A stretch of DNA of 64,000 nucleotides from Mycolicibacterium sp. MU0053 (GTDB lineage: Bacteria; Actinomycetota; Actinomycetes; Mycobacteriales; Mycobacteriaceae), in contig NZ_OY726397.1 of the NCBI RefSeq assembly GCF_963378095.1, forward strand, positions 1,984,001-2,048,000, written 5' to 3'. A program made the translations under genes and the position numbers. Of the stretch, positions 43,645 through 52,305 are shown in pieces. The notes under the pieces are model-generated. The model ran no database searches. It saw only the letters and a list, made by a program, of their open reading frames with translations, and was not told the origin of the DNA. The stretch's first letter is position 1. Every line of letters begins with the position of its first letter.

Positions 43645-43645
43645 G
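43640..43645 (+). repeat. CCTAGG target duplication, right copy
   Basis: Second copy of CCTAGG; its TAG is the transposase stop codon. Confidence 0.75.
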
Positions 43646-43710
43646 GTCGTGAAAAAGAAGCTGTCATCGGTATCGCTGCAGAAATGCGATTCCAGCCGGT
43701 TACTGGCAAG

Positions 43711-43728
43711 TATATCGATAGCGATATA
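43711..43728. promoter_or_regulatory. Palindromic operator upstream of a toxin-antitoxin remnant
   Basis: TATATCG-ATAG-CGATATA is a perfect seven-base-arm palindrome 12 bases before the toxin stub. HigA-type antitoxins bind such repeats. It is retained although the toxin is mostly deleted. Confidence 0.6.
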
Positions 43729-43739
43729 AACTCGGCGAT

Positions 43740-43802
43740 GTGCCTGACCCGAAGGAGATCGTCTGGATGGGTACGTCGCTGGAAGACCTGCGTGGCTGGT
43801 GA
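43740..43802 (+). pseudogene. RelE/Gp49-like toxin stub
   Basis: GTG 43740 begins a 20-residue frame (ends ...KEIVWMGTSLEDLRGW then TGA) that matches the N-terminus of phage-derived Gp49-like (HigB-type) toxins. The TGA directly precedes the antitoxin ATG. The rest of the toxin (~80 residues) is gone. Confidence 0.6.
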
Positions 43803-44084
43803 ATGGCAATGAGCGTGTGGGATGACATCGCGGATAGCCGCGAGGAAGCCGAAAACCTCAAGGTTCGTGCGGCGCTGATGCGCGCCGTTCGTGCCCGTAT
43901 CACTGACGCGAAATGGTCACAGGCTGTGGCGGCGGAGCATCTCGGTTTGACGCAGCCGCGGGTGTCCGACCTGTTCCGAGGGAAGATCTCGAAATTCTCT
44001 CTGGACGCGCTGGTCGAGATCGCGTCCAAGCTCGGCATCCACGTCCGCATCGAGGTGGACCAAGACTGCGCGCTGCCCGCCTGA
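43803..44084 (+). CDS. XRE-family antitoxin, orphan
   Basis: A 93-residue HTH antitoxin of the HigA-2/XRE type found beside Gp49-like toxins: MSVWDDIADSREEAENLKVR, HTH WSQAVAAEHLGLTQPRVSDLFRG, then KFSLDALVEIASKLGIHVRI. ATG 43803 (or MSVWDD at 43809) directly abuts the toxin stub. With the toxin lost it may persist as a repressor of the upstream palindrome. Confidence 0.85.
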   Translation: MAMSVWDDIADSREEAENLKVRAALMRAVRARITDAKWSQAVAAEHLGLTQPRVSDLFRGKISKFSLDALVEIASKLGIHVRIEVDQDCALPA

Positions 44085-44245
44085 GGTACAAGCGATCAAC
44101 TGGCCGCACGGGGCACGCGAGCGGTAACACGTGTCCCACCCGTCACCAATCCCGGTGACCACGGGTGCCCAACCGGCGCGCCGCGACGCGTCCCGTCGGC
44201 CCGGTTATTAGTGTGGCCCGAAGAAATCGGGAAAGTGACATATCG

Positions 44246-47200
44246 ATGTTGGTGCTGCACGGGTTCTGGTCCTCCGACGGTCTTTGTTTGTGGGGTGAGG
44301 ACTCCGCGCTGGCGATCAAAAGTGCCAGCCAGGCGCTGCGGTCGGCGCGACCGCATCCGTTCGCCGCGTCCCCCGACGTGATCGCCGCGATCCATGCCGG
44401 CAAGCCCGGCAGCGCGGTCCTGCTGTTGCCGTCGCTGCGCAGCGCGCCGCTGGACTCACCCGAACTGCTGCGCATCACCCCGCGCCCGGCTGCGCGCACT
44501 GCGCCCGCACTGTTGCCGTGGACGGTTCCGGTGCTGTCAGTGCCGGCGACATCAGCGATCACCGTGCTGGATGAGCCTGCCGCCGACGTGCGCTATGGCG
44601 AGTCGATCACCTACCTCGCCGACATCGCGAGCTTCGCCGCGGAACTCGTGCGGCGGGGCCGGGTACTGCCGGCGCTCGGCTGGGATGAGCACGGACCCGT
44701 CGCGTGGTGGCGGCCCGTCGTTCAGGGCGCCGACGTCGTGGCCCTGAACGCTCTGGTGACGGCGATGCCGCCGGTATGTCGCGCCAATCCGGCCGCGCCG
44801 GCTGCCCACGACGTGGTGATGTCGGCGCTGCAGGGCTTCGTGGATGCGGCGGCGCGTGCGGCGATGCCGTCGGTCGAGGATCTGCTTCCGGCGCGGCGAG
44901 GCCGACGCCCGAAACGTGCACCGGCTGCGGAAGCCTGGGTGACCGCGCTCGCTGCGCCGGACGGCAGGGTCGATGCGGATTCGGGCGACCTCGACGCCCT
45001 CGCCGAGGCGTTGACGCCGTGGGACGATATCGGAATCGACGAGCCCGGACCGGCGCGGGCGACCTTCCGGCTCAATGAGATTGAAACGGGCGAGAGCGGC
45101 CCCCCAGGCTGGCGGCTGGAGTTCCTGCTGCAATCCATCGCCGACCCGAGCCTGCTGATCCCCGCCGAGCAGACCTGGGACGACGACGGCGGCCTGCGTC
45201 GCTGGCTCGACCGTCCCGAGGAACTGCTGCTGGGCGAGCTAGGACGGGCGGCGCGGATCTATCCGGCACTGGCCGCCGGCCTGCGCACGGCCCGGCCGTG
45301 CGGGATCGATCTGGATGCCGAAGGGGCCTACGACTTCCTGGCCACCGCCGCGCCGCTGCTCGACGAAGCGGGTTTCGGCGTGCTGCTGCCGTCGTGGTGG
45401 GACCGGCGCCGCAAGCTCGGCCTCGCGGTGTCGGCGTCGACCCCGGTCGACGGTGTGGTGGCCGGCGCCGGCAGATTCGGCCGCGACCAACTCCTTGATT
45501 TCCGTTGGGAACTCGCCGTCGGCGACGACACCCTCACCGCCGACGAGATCGCCGCGCTCGCCCAGACCAAGGCTCCGCTGATCCGGCTGCGGGGTCAGTG
45601 GGTGGCGGTGGATCCCGAACAACTGCGTCGGGGTCTGGAATTCCTCGAGCGCAACCCGTCCGGGCAGGCGAGCGTGGCCGAGGTCCTCGCGCTGGCCGCC
45701 GCTCATCCTGCCGACAGTGACACCCCGCTGGACGTCACCTCGGTGCGCGCCGATGGCTGGCTCGGCGATCTGCTCAGCGGCGCGGCCGCGCAAGCACTGC
45801 AACCGCTGCACACCCCACCCGAATTCGCCGCGACGCTGCGGCCCTACCAACAGCGCGGGCTGTCGTGGTTGGCGTTCCTGTCATCGCTGGGACTGGGCAG
45901 CTGCCTGGCCGACGATATGGGACTGGGCAAGACCGTTCAATTGCTCGCCCTGGAGTCCGTGCAACGCCACGATCAGCCCGGCGCTGCGCCGACACTGTTG
46001 TTGTGCCCGATGTCGCTGGTGGGCAATTGGCAGCGGGAGGCGGCGAAATTCGCTCCGGCACTGCGGGTTTACGCGTACCACGGGTCGACGCGGCTGCGTG
46101 GCGAGGCGCTGCGCGAGCACCTGGCCGACGTCGACCTGGTCGTCACCACCTACGGCACGGCGATCCGCGATATCGACGAGCTCGCCTCCTACCGCTGGAA
46201 CCGGGTGGTCCTCGACGAGGCGCAGGCGGTCAAGAACAGCCTGTCCCGCGGGGCCAAGACGGTGCGCCGACTCGACGCCGACCACCGGGTGGCGCTGACC
46301 GGGACGCCCGTGGAGAACCGGCTGGCCGAATTGTGGTCCATCATGGACTTTCTCAACCCGGGTCTGCTTGGCTCCTCGGAGGTGTTTCGCGCCCGGTATG
46401 CGGTCCCGGTCGAAAAGTACGGACAGACCGAACCGGCCGAGCGGCTGCGAAAGATCACCCGCCCCTACATTTTGCGGCGACTCAAGACCGACCCGACGAT
46501 CATCGACGACCTACCCGAGAAGATCGAGATCAAGCAGTACTGTCGGCTCACCACCGAGCAGGCGTCGCTGTATCAGTCCATCGTCGACGAGATGATGGAA
46601 AAGATCGAGAACACCGAGGGAATTGCGAGACGCGGCAACGTCCTTGCCGCGATGACCAAGCTAAAGCAGGTGTGCAACCACCCCGCCCAATTGCTGCACG
46701 ACCGTTCGGCCGTCGGCGCCCGGTCGGGCAAGGTGATCAGGCTCGAGGAGGTGCTGGAGGAGATCCTGGCCGAGGGCGACCGGGTGCTGTGCTTCACCCA
46801 GTTCACCGCCTTCGCCGAGATGCTGGTACCCCACCTGGCGGCGCGTTTCGGTCAAGATGTGGCCTATCTGCACGGGGGCGTGCCGAAGAAACGCCGAGAC
46901 GAAATGGTCGCGCGCTTCCAGTCCGACGACGGCCCGTCGATCTTCCTGCTGTCGTTGAAGGCGGGTGGCACCGGACTCAACCTGACTGCGGCCAACCACG
47001 TTGTACACCTTGACCGTTGGTGGAATCCGGCGGTGGAGAACCAGGCCACCGACCGGGCATTCCGCATCGGCCAGAAGAAGAACGTACAGGTCCGCAAATT
47101 CATCTGCACCGGCACTCTCGAAGAGCGGATCGACGACATGATCGAGGACAAGAAGGCCCTGGCTGATCTTGTGGTCGGCGACGGGGAAGGCTGGCTGACC

Positions 47201-47263
47201 GAGCTGTCCACCGGTGATTTGCGCACGCTGTTCACCTTGTCGGAGGGGGCCGTCGGTGAGTGA
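44246..47263 (+). CDS. helZ: HelZ, SNF2/RapA-type helicase
   Basis: A 1005-residue SWI2/SNF2 ATPase like M. tuberculosis Rv2101. N-terminal ~500 residues are the family's SNF2_assoc part (YDFLATAAPLLDEAGF, TKAPLIRLRGQWV); then ADDMGLGKTVQLLAL near residue 556, VVLDEAQAVKN near 655, the DEAQ variant, VALTGTPVENRL, LCFTQFTAFAEML, and FRIGQKKNVQVRKFICTGTLEERI at the end. Such ATPases move along double-stranded DNA and remodel protein-DNA complexes; some serve in defence. ATG 44246 (MLVLHGFWSSDG) is the family start. It overlaps the next gene by eight bases. Confidence 0.92.
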   Translation: MLVLHGFWSSDGLCLWGEDSALAIKSASQALRSARPHPFAASPDVIAAIHAGKPGSAVLLLPSLRSAPLDSPELLRITPRPAARTAPALLPWTVPVLSVPATSAITVLDEPAADVRYGESITYLADIASFAAELVRRGRVLPALGWDEHGPVAWWRPVVQGADVVALNALVTAMPPVCRANPAAPAAHDVVMSALQGFVDAAARAAMPSVEDLLPARRGRRPKRAPAAEAWVTALAAPDGRVDADSGDLDALAEALTPWDDIGIDEPGPARATFRLNEIETGESGPPGWRLEFLLQSIADPSLLIPAEQTWDDDGGLRRWLDRPEELLLGELGRAARIYPALAAGLRTARPCGIDLDAEGAYDFLATAAPLLDEAGFGVLLPSWWDRRRKLGLAVSASTPVDGVVAGAGRFGRDQLLDFRWELAVGDDTLTADEIAALAQTKAPLIRLRGQWVAVDPEQLRRGLEFLERNPSGQASVAEVLALAAAHPADSDTPLDVTSVRADGWLGDLLSGAAAQALQPLHTPPEFAATLRPYQQRGLSWLAFLSSLGLGSCLADDMGLGKTVQLLALESVQRHDQPGAAPTLLLCPMSLVGNWQREAAKFAPALRVYAYHGSTRLRGEALREHLADVDLVVTTYGTAIRDIDELASYRWNRVVLDEAQAVKNSLSRGAKTVRRLDADHRVALTGTPVENRLAELWSIMDFLNPGLLGSSEVFRARYAVPVEKYGQTEPAERLRKITRPYILRRLKTDPTIIDDLPEKIEIKQYCRLTTEQASLYQSIVDEMMEKIENTEGIARRGNVLAAMTKLKQVCNHPAQLLHDRSAVGARSGKVIRLEEVLEEILAEGDRVLCFTQFTAFAEMLVPHLAARFGQDVAYLHGGVPKKRRDEMVARFQSDDGPSIFLLSLKAGGTGLNLTAANHVVHLDRWWNPAVENQATDRAFRIGQKKNVQVRKFICTGTLEERIDDMIEDKKALADLVVGDGEGWLTELSTGDLRTLFTLSEGAVGE

Positions 47264-48074
47264 CTGGTATCCGCCGCCGTCGCGGCCCCGCCCGGTCGAC
47301 GGCGGTCTGAAAGCCCGCAGCGCCCGTGGCCGGATCGCCCAGACCTGGTGGTCGCAACGGTTCATCGAGGTGCTGGAGGAGATCGGCATTGGTAGCCGGC
47401 TGCAGCGGGGACGGAACTACGCCCGTCGCGGACAAGTGATTTCGCTGGAGGTGGGTCCGGGCCTGGTGACAGCGCAGGTGCAGGGCAGCCGGGCGCGTCC
47501 CTACCGGGTACGGATCGGTGTCAGAGCGTTCGGCAAGAGCGAATGGGCGCAGGTGGAAAACGCATTCGCCGAGAATGCTTGGTACGCAGCCGCTTTGCTC
47601 TCCGCGGAGATGCCCTCGGACATCGAGGTGGTGTTCGACGCTCTGGGATTGTCGCTGTTTCCTGCGACGATCCGTGAGCTGTCGCTGGACTGCTCGTGCC
47701 CGGATAGCGCCGTCCCGTGTAAGCACCTTGCCGCGACGTTCTATCTGCTGGCTGAGACGTTCGATGACGACCCGTTCGAGATTTTCGCCTGGCGCGGACG
47801 ATTTCGTGAGGAGTTGCTGGAGAATCTGGCGGCGGCCCGGTCGCAGGGTCGACCGCCGGTCGAGCGCGCCGGACCGACCGAACCACAGCTCGCCGACTGC
47901 CTGGACTCCTACTTCGCAAGGCGGGCCGAGGTGCCGGTGTCGAGTCCGCCGATGACCCCGTCGACGACGCTGCTGGACCAGCTTCCCGAGGTCGCCGTCG
48001 CGGTGCGGGGCCGGCCGTTGGCCGAGATTCTGCGGCCGGCTTACGACGAGTTCGGGCGCGGCGGATCGTCCTGA
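47256..48074 (+). CDS. SWIM zinc-finger protein (Rv2102-like)
   Basis: A 272-residue partner of HelZ. The SWIM finger is SLDCSCPDSAVPCKHLAATFYLLAE (CxC-xn-CxH; only the cysteine-histidine core is needed) near residue 147. The N-terminal GLKARSARGRIAQTWW and middle VGVRAFGKSEW are conserved features of this pair. SWIM domains bind DNA or proteins. GTG 47256 overlaps helZ by eight bases; the same order (helZ, then this gene) occurs in M. tuberculosis. Confidence 0.88.
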   Translation: MSDWYPPPSRPRPVDGGLKARSARGRIAQTWWSQRFIEVLEEIGIGSRLQRGRNYARRGQVISLEVGPGLVTAQVQGSRARPYRVRIGVRAFGKSEWAQVENAFAENAWYAAALLSAEMPSDIEVVFDALGLSLFPATIRELSLDCSCPDSAVPCKHLAATFYLLAETFDDDPFEIFAWRGRFREELLENLAAARSQGRPPVERAGPTEPQLADCLDSYFARRAEVPVSSPPMTPSTTLLDQLPEVAVAVRGRPLAEILRPAYDEFGRGGSS

Positions 48075-48118
48075 CGGCCAGGTTGGTGCACCCCAACCGG
48101 CTCGAGGCCTCCGATCGA

Positions 48119-48210
48119 GTTGCCCAGCTCCGAGCGACAACTAGCGACAACCGCGGCGGCCGAGCCGACCAGCGGGCACGTGTCGCTCGTTGTCGCTCGA
48201 AGGTGAGACC
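48119..48210. repeat. Intergenic inverted repeat with GAGCGACAAC units
   Basis: Left arm CTCCGAGCGACAACTAGCG (around 48128) pairs with right arm GCTCGTTGTCGCTCGAAGG (around 48185), about 16 of 17 bases across the core. The same unit occurs as an inverted pair at 51501-51610. The rest of the gap 48075-48321 holds no gene. Confidence 0.6.
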
Positions 48211-48321
48211 AACGGAAAGCATCGGGCACCTCCGCGCCTAGGAACGATCTTGTCGGTGGCCCGTGTCATTCTGTGCCTCAAGGGGAGCGTGGCGACCGCC
48301 ACGTTCGAGGAGGGAGCGAAA

Positions 48322-48927
48322 GTGGCCGAGTTCAAAGACAAGTCGGCGGCGGCGCCGGGCTGGCATCCAGACCCGGGCGGGCAGCCTGGGCAGCGTTACC
48401 ACGACGGAGAGCGTTGGACTCAGCATTTCGTGCCGACGCCGCCGCCCACCGTCGCACCGCAGGCTCCGGCCGTAGCGGTGGCGGTGTCCACCGGCGGCGG
48501 CGCAAACCACGCGTTGCACGCGGTCCTCATGGTGCTTTCGTGCGGGCTCTGGCTGCCGATCTGGATCCTGGTGGCCATCTTCAGCGCGGGGTCAGCATCG
48601 TCGGTGGCCATCGGAGGCGGTGCAGCCGCTGTCGCGCGAACAACCAACCACCGCCCACTGGTGGTGGCGGGCATCTTCGGTGGACTTGTACTTCTCGGCA
48701 CCGCCGCACAACATCCTTGGCTGTTCATCGTTTTGGCGATTCTCGGCATCGCTGGCGGGTACGGGTTCTGGGCGCTGAAGTCGGCGCAGCAGCGCGAGGA
48801 GCAGCAGCGCCGGGAGGAGCTCCAGCGGGACTTGCTCGCCCAGCGCGCCGAATACGAGGATCAGCTCTATCAACAGGGCGATCCTCGGGGCGTCCACGGT
48901 CGATACCTGCCACCCGAATCGCCTTGA
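48322..48927 (+). CDS. DUF2510-domain membrane protein
   Basis: A 201-residue protein. The N-terminus is a DUF2510 motif (PGWHPDPGGQPGQRYHDG, then RWTQHF), common in actinobacterial membrane proteins. Two hydrophobic spans follow (VLSCGLWLPIWILVAIF and LVVAGIFGGLVLLG, a third near LFIVLAILGIAGGYG) and a charged coiled tail (REEQQRREELQRDLLAQ). GTG 48322 after GGAGGGAG is chosen; upstream residues are not conserved-looking. Unknown function. Confidence 0.78.
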   Translation: MAEFKDKSAAAPGWHPDPGGQPGQRYHDGERWTQHFVPTPPPTVAPQAPAVAVAVSTGGGANHALHAVLMVLSCGLWLPIWILVAIFSAGSASSVAIGGGAAAVARTTNHRPLVVAGIFGGLVLLGTAAQHPWLFIVLAILGIAGGYGFWALKSAQQREEQQRREELQRDLLAQRAEYEDQLYQQGDPRGVHGRYLPPESP

Positions 48928-48956
48928 GACGACGGGCCGCAGTCCGGGCCCAAGGA

Positions 48957-51446
48957 CTACTCGAGACCGAGCGCGGCCCGCAGGCGATCGGCGTTCATCC
49001 CACTGCCCGCGGCCGCACCGGCCGGAAAAGTGTTCAGCAGCTTGATCAGGTCACCGCGACGAGTCGGGTCCTCGGCGGCCTGCCGGGGTGTGTAACCGTT
49101 GAGTGCCGGGATCGATTCGTCGAGCCAGGTGGTTTCGTAGGTGCGGATGAAGGCGTCGAGGGCCGCGGCCACCTGCGGGTCCTGCGGGTCGAGCCGGCCC
49201 TCGCCGGCGTTCGGAAACCGTTCGGCCAGCGTGCGAACATCACCGATCGGCTCCCGGGTGTCGTCGACCACGCTCAGCGTGGGGTCCAGGCGGGCCAACG
49301 TGGCCAGCGCGTCGTCCATGCGTTGCTCGCTGTTGGTCTCCACGCGCAGTTCGTTGCCCTCGAGCGTAAAGATCGCCCGAATACGTTGCATACCTTGGGT
49401 GGTGACGTGCTCGTGCCACCGCTGACCGTCTAACCGGTCGAAGGCGGTGTCCAACTCGGCCGTCAGCCGAGCGGGGTCGTCGACGCGCGCGGTGGCCTCG
49501 CAGACCGCCATCGGGTGGCCTTCGGTGTTGGCCAACCTCGGCGGTGCGAACCGGGCGCTCAAGAACGCCACCAGCTCCTCCGGGTCGGGCTCGGAGTCGA
49601 GCAGCTTGACCAATGCGTCGCGCTGTTGCAGCGCCACCGGCTCGAGACCGCCGAGGAAAAGCAGCGCGTCTTCGGCGGGCGACAGGCGGCTGCAGATCAG
49701 ATGCCCGGGCTTGAGCTGCTGGGTGGCGAGCCGATCCCGCACCGTGTGCGCGTCGCCGGTACGCACGTCGCGTAGGTCGACATCCTGGCCGGGGCGAACC
49801 GCCTCCACCTCGAACACCGATCGCTCGCCGAGCAGCCACTGTTCAGCCAGCAGTCGCTCGTCGTCGGGCAGCAGGAATCCGCGAACCCGAAGGAAATCCG
49901 CGAACGCGCCCCCTTCGAACAGCACGATGTCCATCATCAGCGGATCCTCAGCGGCTTGCGGATCGTCGTCGTAGCGTGCCCGTCCGAACTCGAGCTCCGT
50001 CAGCAGGTCGCTCCAGCCGGTCATCAGCACATGCTGGGTAGCCTTGCGATACAGCCAGGCGGCGCGCTCGGCGAGCGGGGGCTTTTCGTTGCCCAGGTGA
50101 CACTTCTTGTATTTGCGCCCGGACCCACACCAACATGGCTCGTTGCGGCCCAGACCGGGCCGCGCAACGGCACGAAACGGTTCCAACAGCTTCACCTGCG
50201 GATGATCCGCAGCGAAACCCGCGCGTCGCAACAGCGCCAAGCTGCGCTCGGCGTCACCGCGATCGGAGCTGAAGCGGGCGAGATCGACCAGCGCGAGCGG
50301 CCAATCCGGGTCCATCGACTCGGCCGCCGACAACTCACGTTCGGCCTCCTCGACCGCACCGACGCGCTCGAGCATTAGCGCGTGTAGCCAGCGGCAGGCG
50401 ACCCGTGCGGCGCGCGGCACCCGAGGCTCCAGCGTTTCGGCGAACAGGCCGAGCCCGGCTGGGTTGACGCGACCCAGGCCGACGGTCTCCTCCAGCAGGA
50501 TCTCTGCCAGCAGCGGATCGGCCAGGACGGCCCCGAACTCTGCCATGACATCAGGACCGTCGACCGGTTCAATTTCTTCCGGTACGTCCTCCGGGTCGGC
50601 GCTCGCCAACAGCGCCGACATGGATTCACTGAGTTTGACCAGCGACCACACGGCGAGCGCGTCGTCGGGGTCGATGTCATGATGGGTGGCCAGAGCGTCG
50701 CACTGAATATCGAAACGCCAACGCTCGAAATCGAATTCGGCCGGCGCCAGCAGTTCGAGCTGGCGCTTCAGGCCAAGCTCGCCGATGATCTCCGACAGCG
50801 GCGGCGCCGGCTCGGTGAACGCCGCCGGATCCTGCAGGCACATCGCCCATACCGCGGCGTCGATGTACGTTGGCTTGTCAGGGGCGAGCATCGCCGCCAG
50901 CCGGGGGCCCAGATCCGTGGGCGCGGTCGCGTCGACGCGCTCGACGACAAGTCCTTGCGGACTGATGCGGATTCCCACCACATCGTCGGCTCCCGCGCCC
51001 AATGCGTCCAGCGTGCCCGGCGGCAAGACCAGCACCCCACCCTCGGGAACAAGGTCGTCCGGAATGCCGCGCAACTCCAGTAGCTCGTCGTCGTAGTCGC
51101 CGATGGCAAGTGCCACCGGCGCGCCGTTGGCGAGTTGACTGTAGGGCTCATGCTCGAACAGGACGCTGAGCGGGGCCAAATCCGGCGTCACGGTGAGGAT
51201 GTCGTGCGTGGACTCTCCGGCGCTGAGGCGGTGTGTGAACACCCGGCCGGCGACGACCGTGGGCACCCACACCCACCGCTCATCGGTCAGTTGTCCTGCC
51301 GGACACTCCATGAATTGGAGGGTGTTCTTGATGACGGCCGCGGCGTCCGCGACCCCTTCGGCCCGCAGTCGCTGCTCGAGGGTGTCCTCGTCCAGTGGCC
51401 CGTGTTCGGCCAGGATTGTCGCCAACAGGTCGATCGGTTCCGCCAT
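48957..51446 (-). CDS. SEC-C motif protein
   Basis: An 829-residue protein. A single SEC-C zinc motif (NEPCWCGSGRKYKKCHLG) lies near residue 440. The N-terminal ~250 residues include a helical domain after MAEPIDLLATILAEHG; the C-terminal half is alpha/beta with no named domain. SEC-C occurs in SecA tails and in many stand-alone unknown proteins. ATG 51446 is used. A tetratricopeptide-like stretch (VACRWLHALMLERVGAVEEAER) precedes the motif. Confidence 0.75.
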   Translation of the reverse strand: MAEPIDLLATILAEHGPLDEDTLEQRLRAEGVADAAAVIKNTLQFMECPAGQLTDERWVWVPTVVAGRVFTHRLSAGESTHDILTVTPDLAPLSVLFEHEPYSQLANGAPVALAIGDYDDELLELRGIPDDLVPEGGVLVLPPGTLDALGAGADDVVGIRISPQGLVVERVDATAPTDLGPRLAAMLAPDKPTYIDAAVWAMCLQDPAAFTEPAPPLSEIIGELGLKRQLELLAPAEFDFERWRFDIQCDALATHHDIDPDDALAVWSLVKLSESMSALLASADPEDVPEEIEPVDGPDVMAEFGAVLADPLLAEILLEETVGLGRVNPAGLGLFAETLEPRVPRAARVACRWLHALMLERVGAVEEAERELSAAESMDPDWPLALVDLARFSSDRGDAERSLALLRRAGFAADHPQVKLLEPFRAVARPGLGRNEPCWCGSGRKYKKCHLGNEKPPLAERAAWLYRKATQHVLMTGWSDLLTELEFGRARYDDDPQAAEDPLMMDIVLFEGGAFADFLRVRGFLLPDDERLLAEQWLLGERSVFEVEAVRPGQDVDLRDVRTGDAHTVRDRLATQQLKPGHLICSRLSPAEDALLFLGGLEPVALQQRDALVKLLDSEPDPEELVAFLSARFAPPRLANTEGHPMAVCEATARVDDPARLTAELDTAFDRLDGQRWHEHVTTQGMQRIRAIFTLEGNELRVETNSEQRMDDALATLARLDPTLSVVDDTREPIGDVRTLAERFPNAGEGRLDPQDPQVAAALDAFIRTYETTWLDESIPALNGYTPRQAAEDPTRRGDLIKLLNTFPAGAAAGSGMNADRLRAALGLE

Positions 51447-51500
51447 GGTGGAAACGGTACCGCCGTGTGCTCCGGCGGGCGGGCCGGCGGGGGCCTGCGA

Positions 51501-51610
51501 GTTGCCCACCTCTGCGCGACAACGAGCGGCAGACGGCGGGGCGGCTCGGTGAGCTGGTCGCCACGTCGCCACCACGGTGAGCGCGAGTTGTCGCTCGGAG
51601 GTGGGCAAAC
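51501..51610. repeat. Intergenic inverted repeat with CCCACCTC...CGACAAC units
   Basis: Arm one, GTTGCCCACCTCTGCGCGAC at 51501, and arm two, reading GTTTGCCCACCTCCGAGCGA on the other strand and ending at 51610, share about 25 aligned bases. Related to the pair at 48119-48210. It lies in the gap between the SEC-C gene start and the next gene. Nothing else is seen in 51447-51666. Confidence 0.6.
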
Positions 51611-51666
51611 AGGGATGCACGAGGCAGATCCCGTCGCGGCCAGCGGCCTGGAACGGGACGAGCGGC

Positions 51667-52305
51667 TCAGCGCGGCCGGTCCACCGCGTACGTCCCCGCA
51701 TCGTCCTGAAACACCGCGAGCACGCTGCGCGTCCGGCCGTCGACGACGACCTCGCAGCGGAACTCCGCACCCGCAGTGACAGCGGGGTCCTTCCCGCCGT
51801 TGCAGGTGACGTCGGTGAGCCCGTACACCCCGTACCCGTCCACCGGGTCGCGCAGGACCGCGGCGACGCCGTCCTCCACCGTGGACACGTCAAGCACGTT
51901 GTCGCGCACCGGGTTCAGCGATGACAGCCCCACTCCCAGCGCCGCGCCGCCCACCAGAACCACGGCGGCACCGACGGCGATCCACCCCGGTGACACCGAA
52001 CGCTTCGCGGGCGACGGTGTGGTGGGCGCGGAAGGGTGCGGGCGAGGTGTCGGGGCCGACGGCGCGGGGACGGGCGGCCGCGGCCCGGGACCCTGCGGCG
52101 GCAACGGGGGAGGGGGCCGATAGGTGGGGCGCGGCACGCCCGGTTCCCGGTTCACGTTGCGCCACCAGGGCTCGTCGTCGCGGGGCGGGGGCGGTGCGGG
52201 CCGGCGCGGGGGCACCGGCGGTTTCGGGAACTCCACCGTCGGATCCTCGGGATGCGGGCGCCGCAGCCGATCCGGGCGCGGCGGCTCGCCGTAGGGCCCG
52301 CTCAC
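51667..52305 (-). CDS. DUF4333 proline-rich membrane-anchored protein
   Basis: A 212-residue protein: a cytoplasmic N-terminus very rich in Pro and Arg, a single transmembrane segment (WIAVGAAVVLVGGAALGVGL) and a ~80-residue extracytoplasmic DUF4333 domain with two cysteines (VTCNGGKDPAVTAGAEFRC). Start GTG 52305 shares one base with the stop of the upstream metallopeptidase gene (TAGTG), so the two are coupled. Actinobacterial cell-envelope family, unknown role. Confidence 0.85.
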   Translation of the reverse strand: MSGPYGEPPRPDRLRRPHPEDPTVEFPKPPVPPRRPAPPPPRDDEPWWRNVNREPGVPRPTYRPPPPLPPQGPGPRPPVPAPSAPTPRPHPSAPTTPSPAKRSVSPGWIAVGAAVVLVGGAALGVGLSSLNPVRDNVLDVSTVEDGVAAVLRDPVDGYGVYGLTDVTCNGGKDPAVTAGAEFRCEVVVDGRTRSVLAVFQDDAGTYAVDRPR

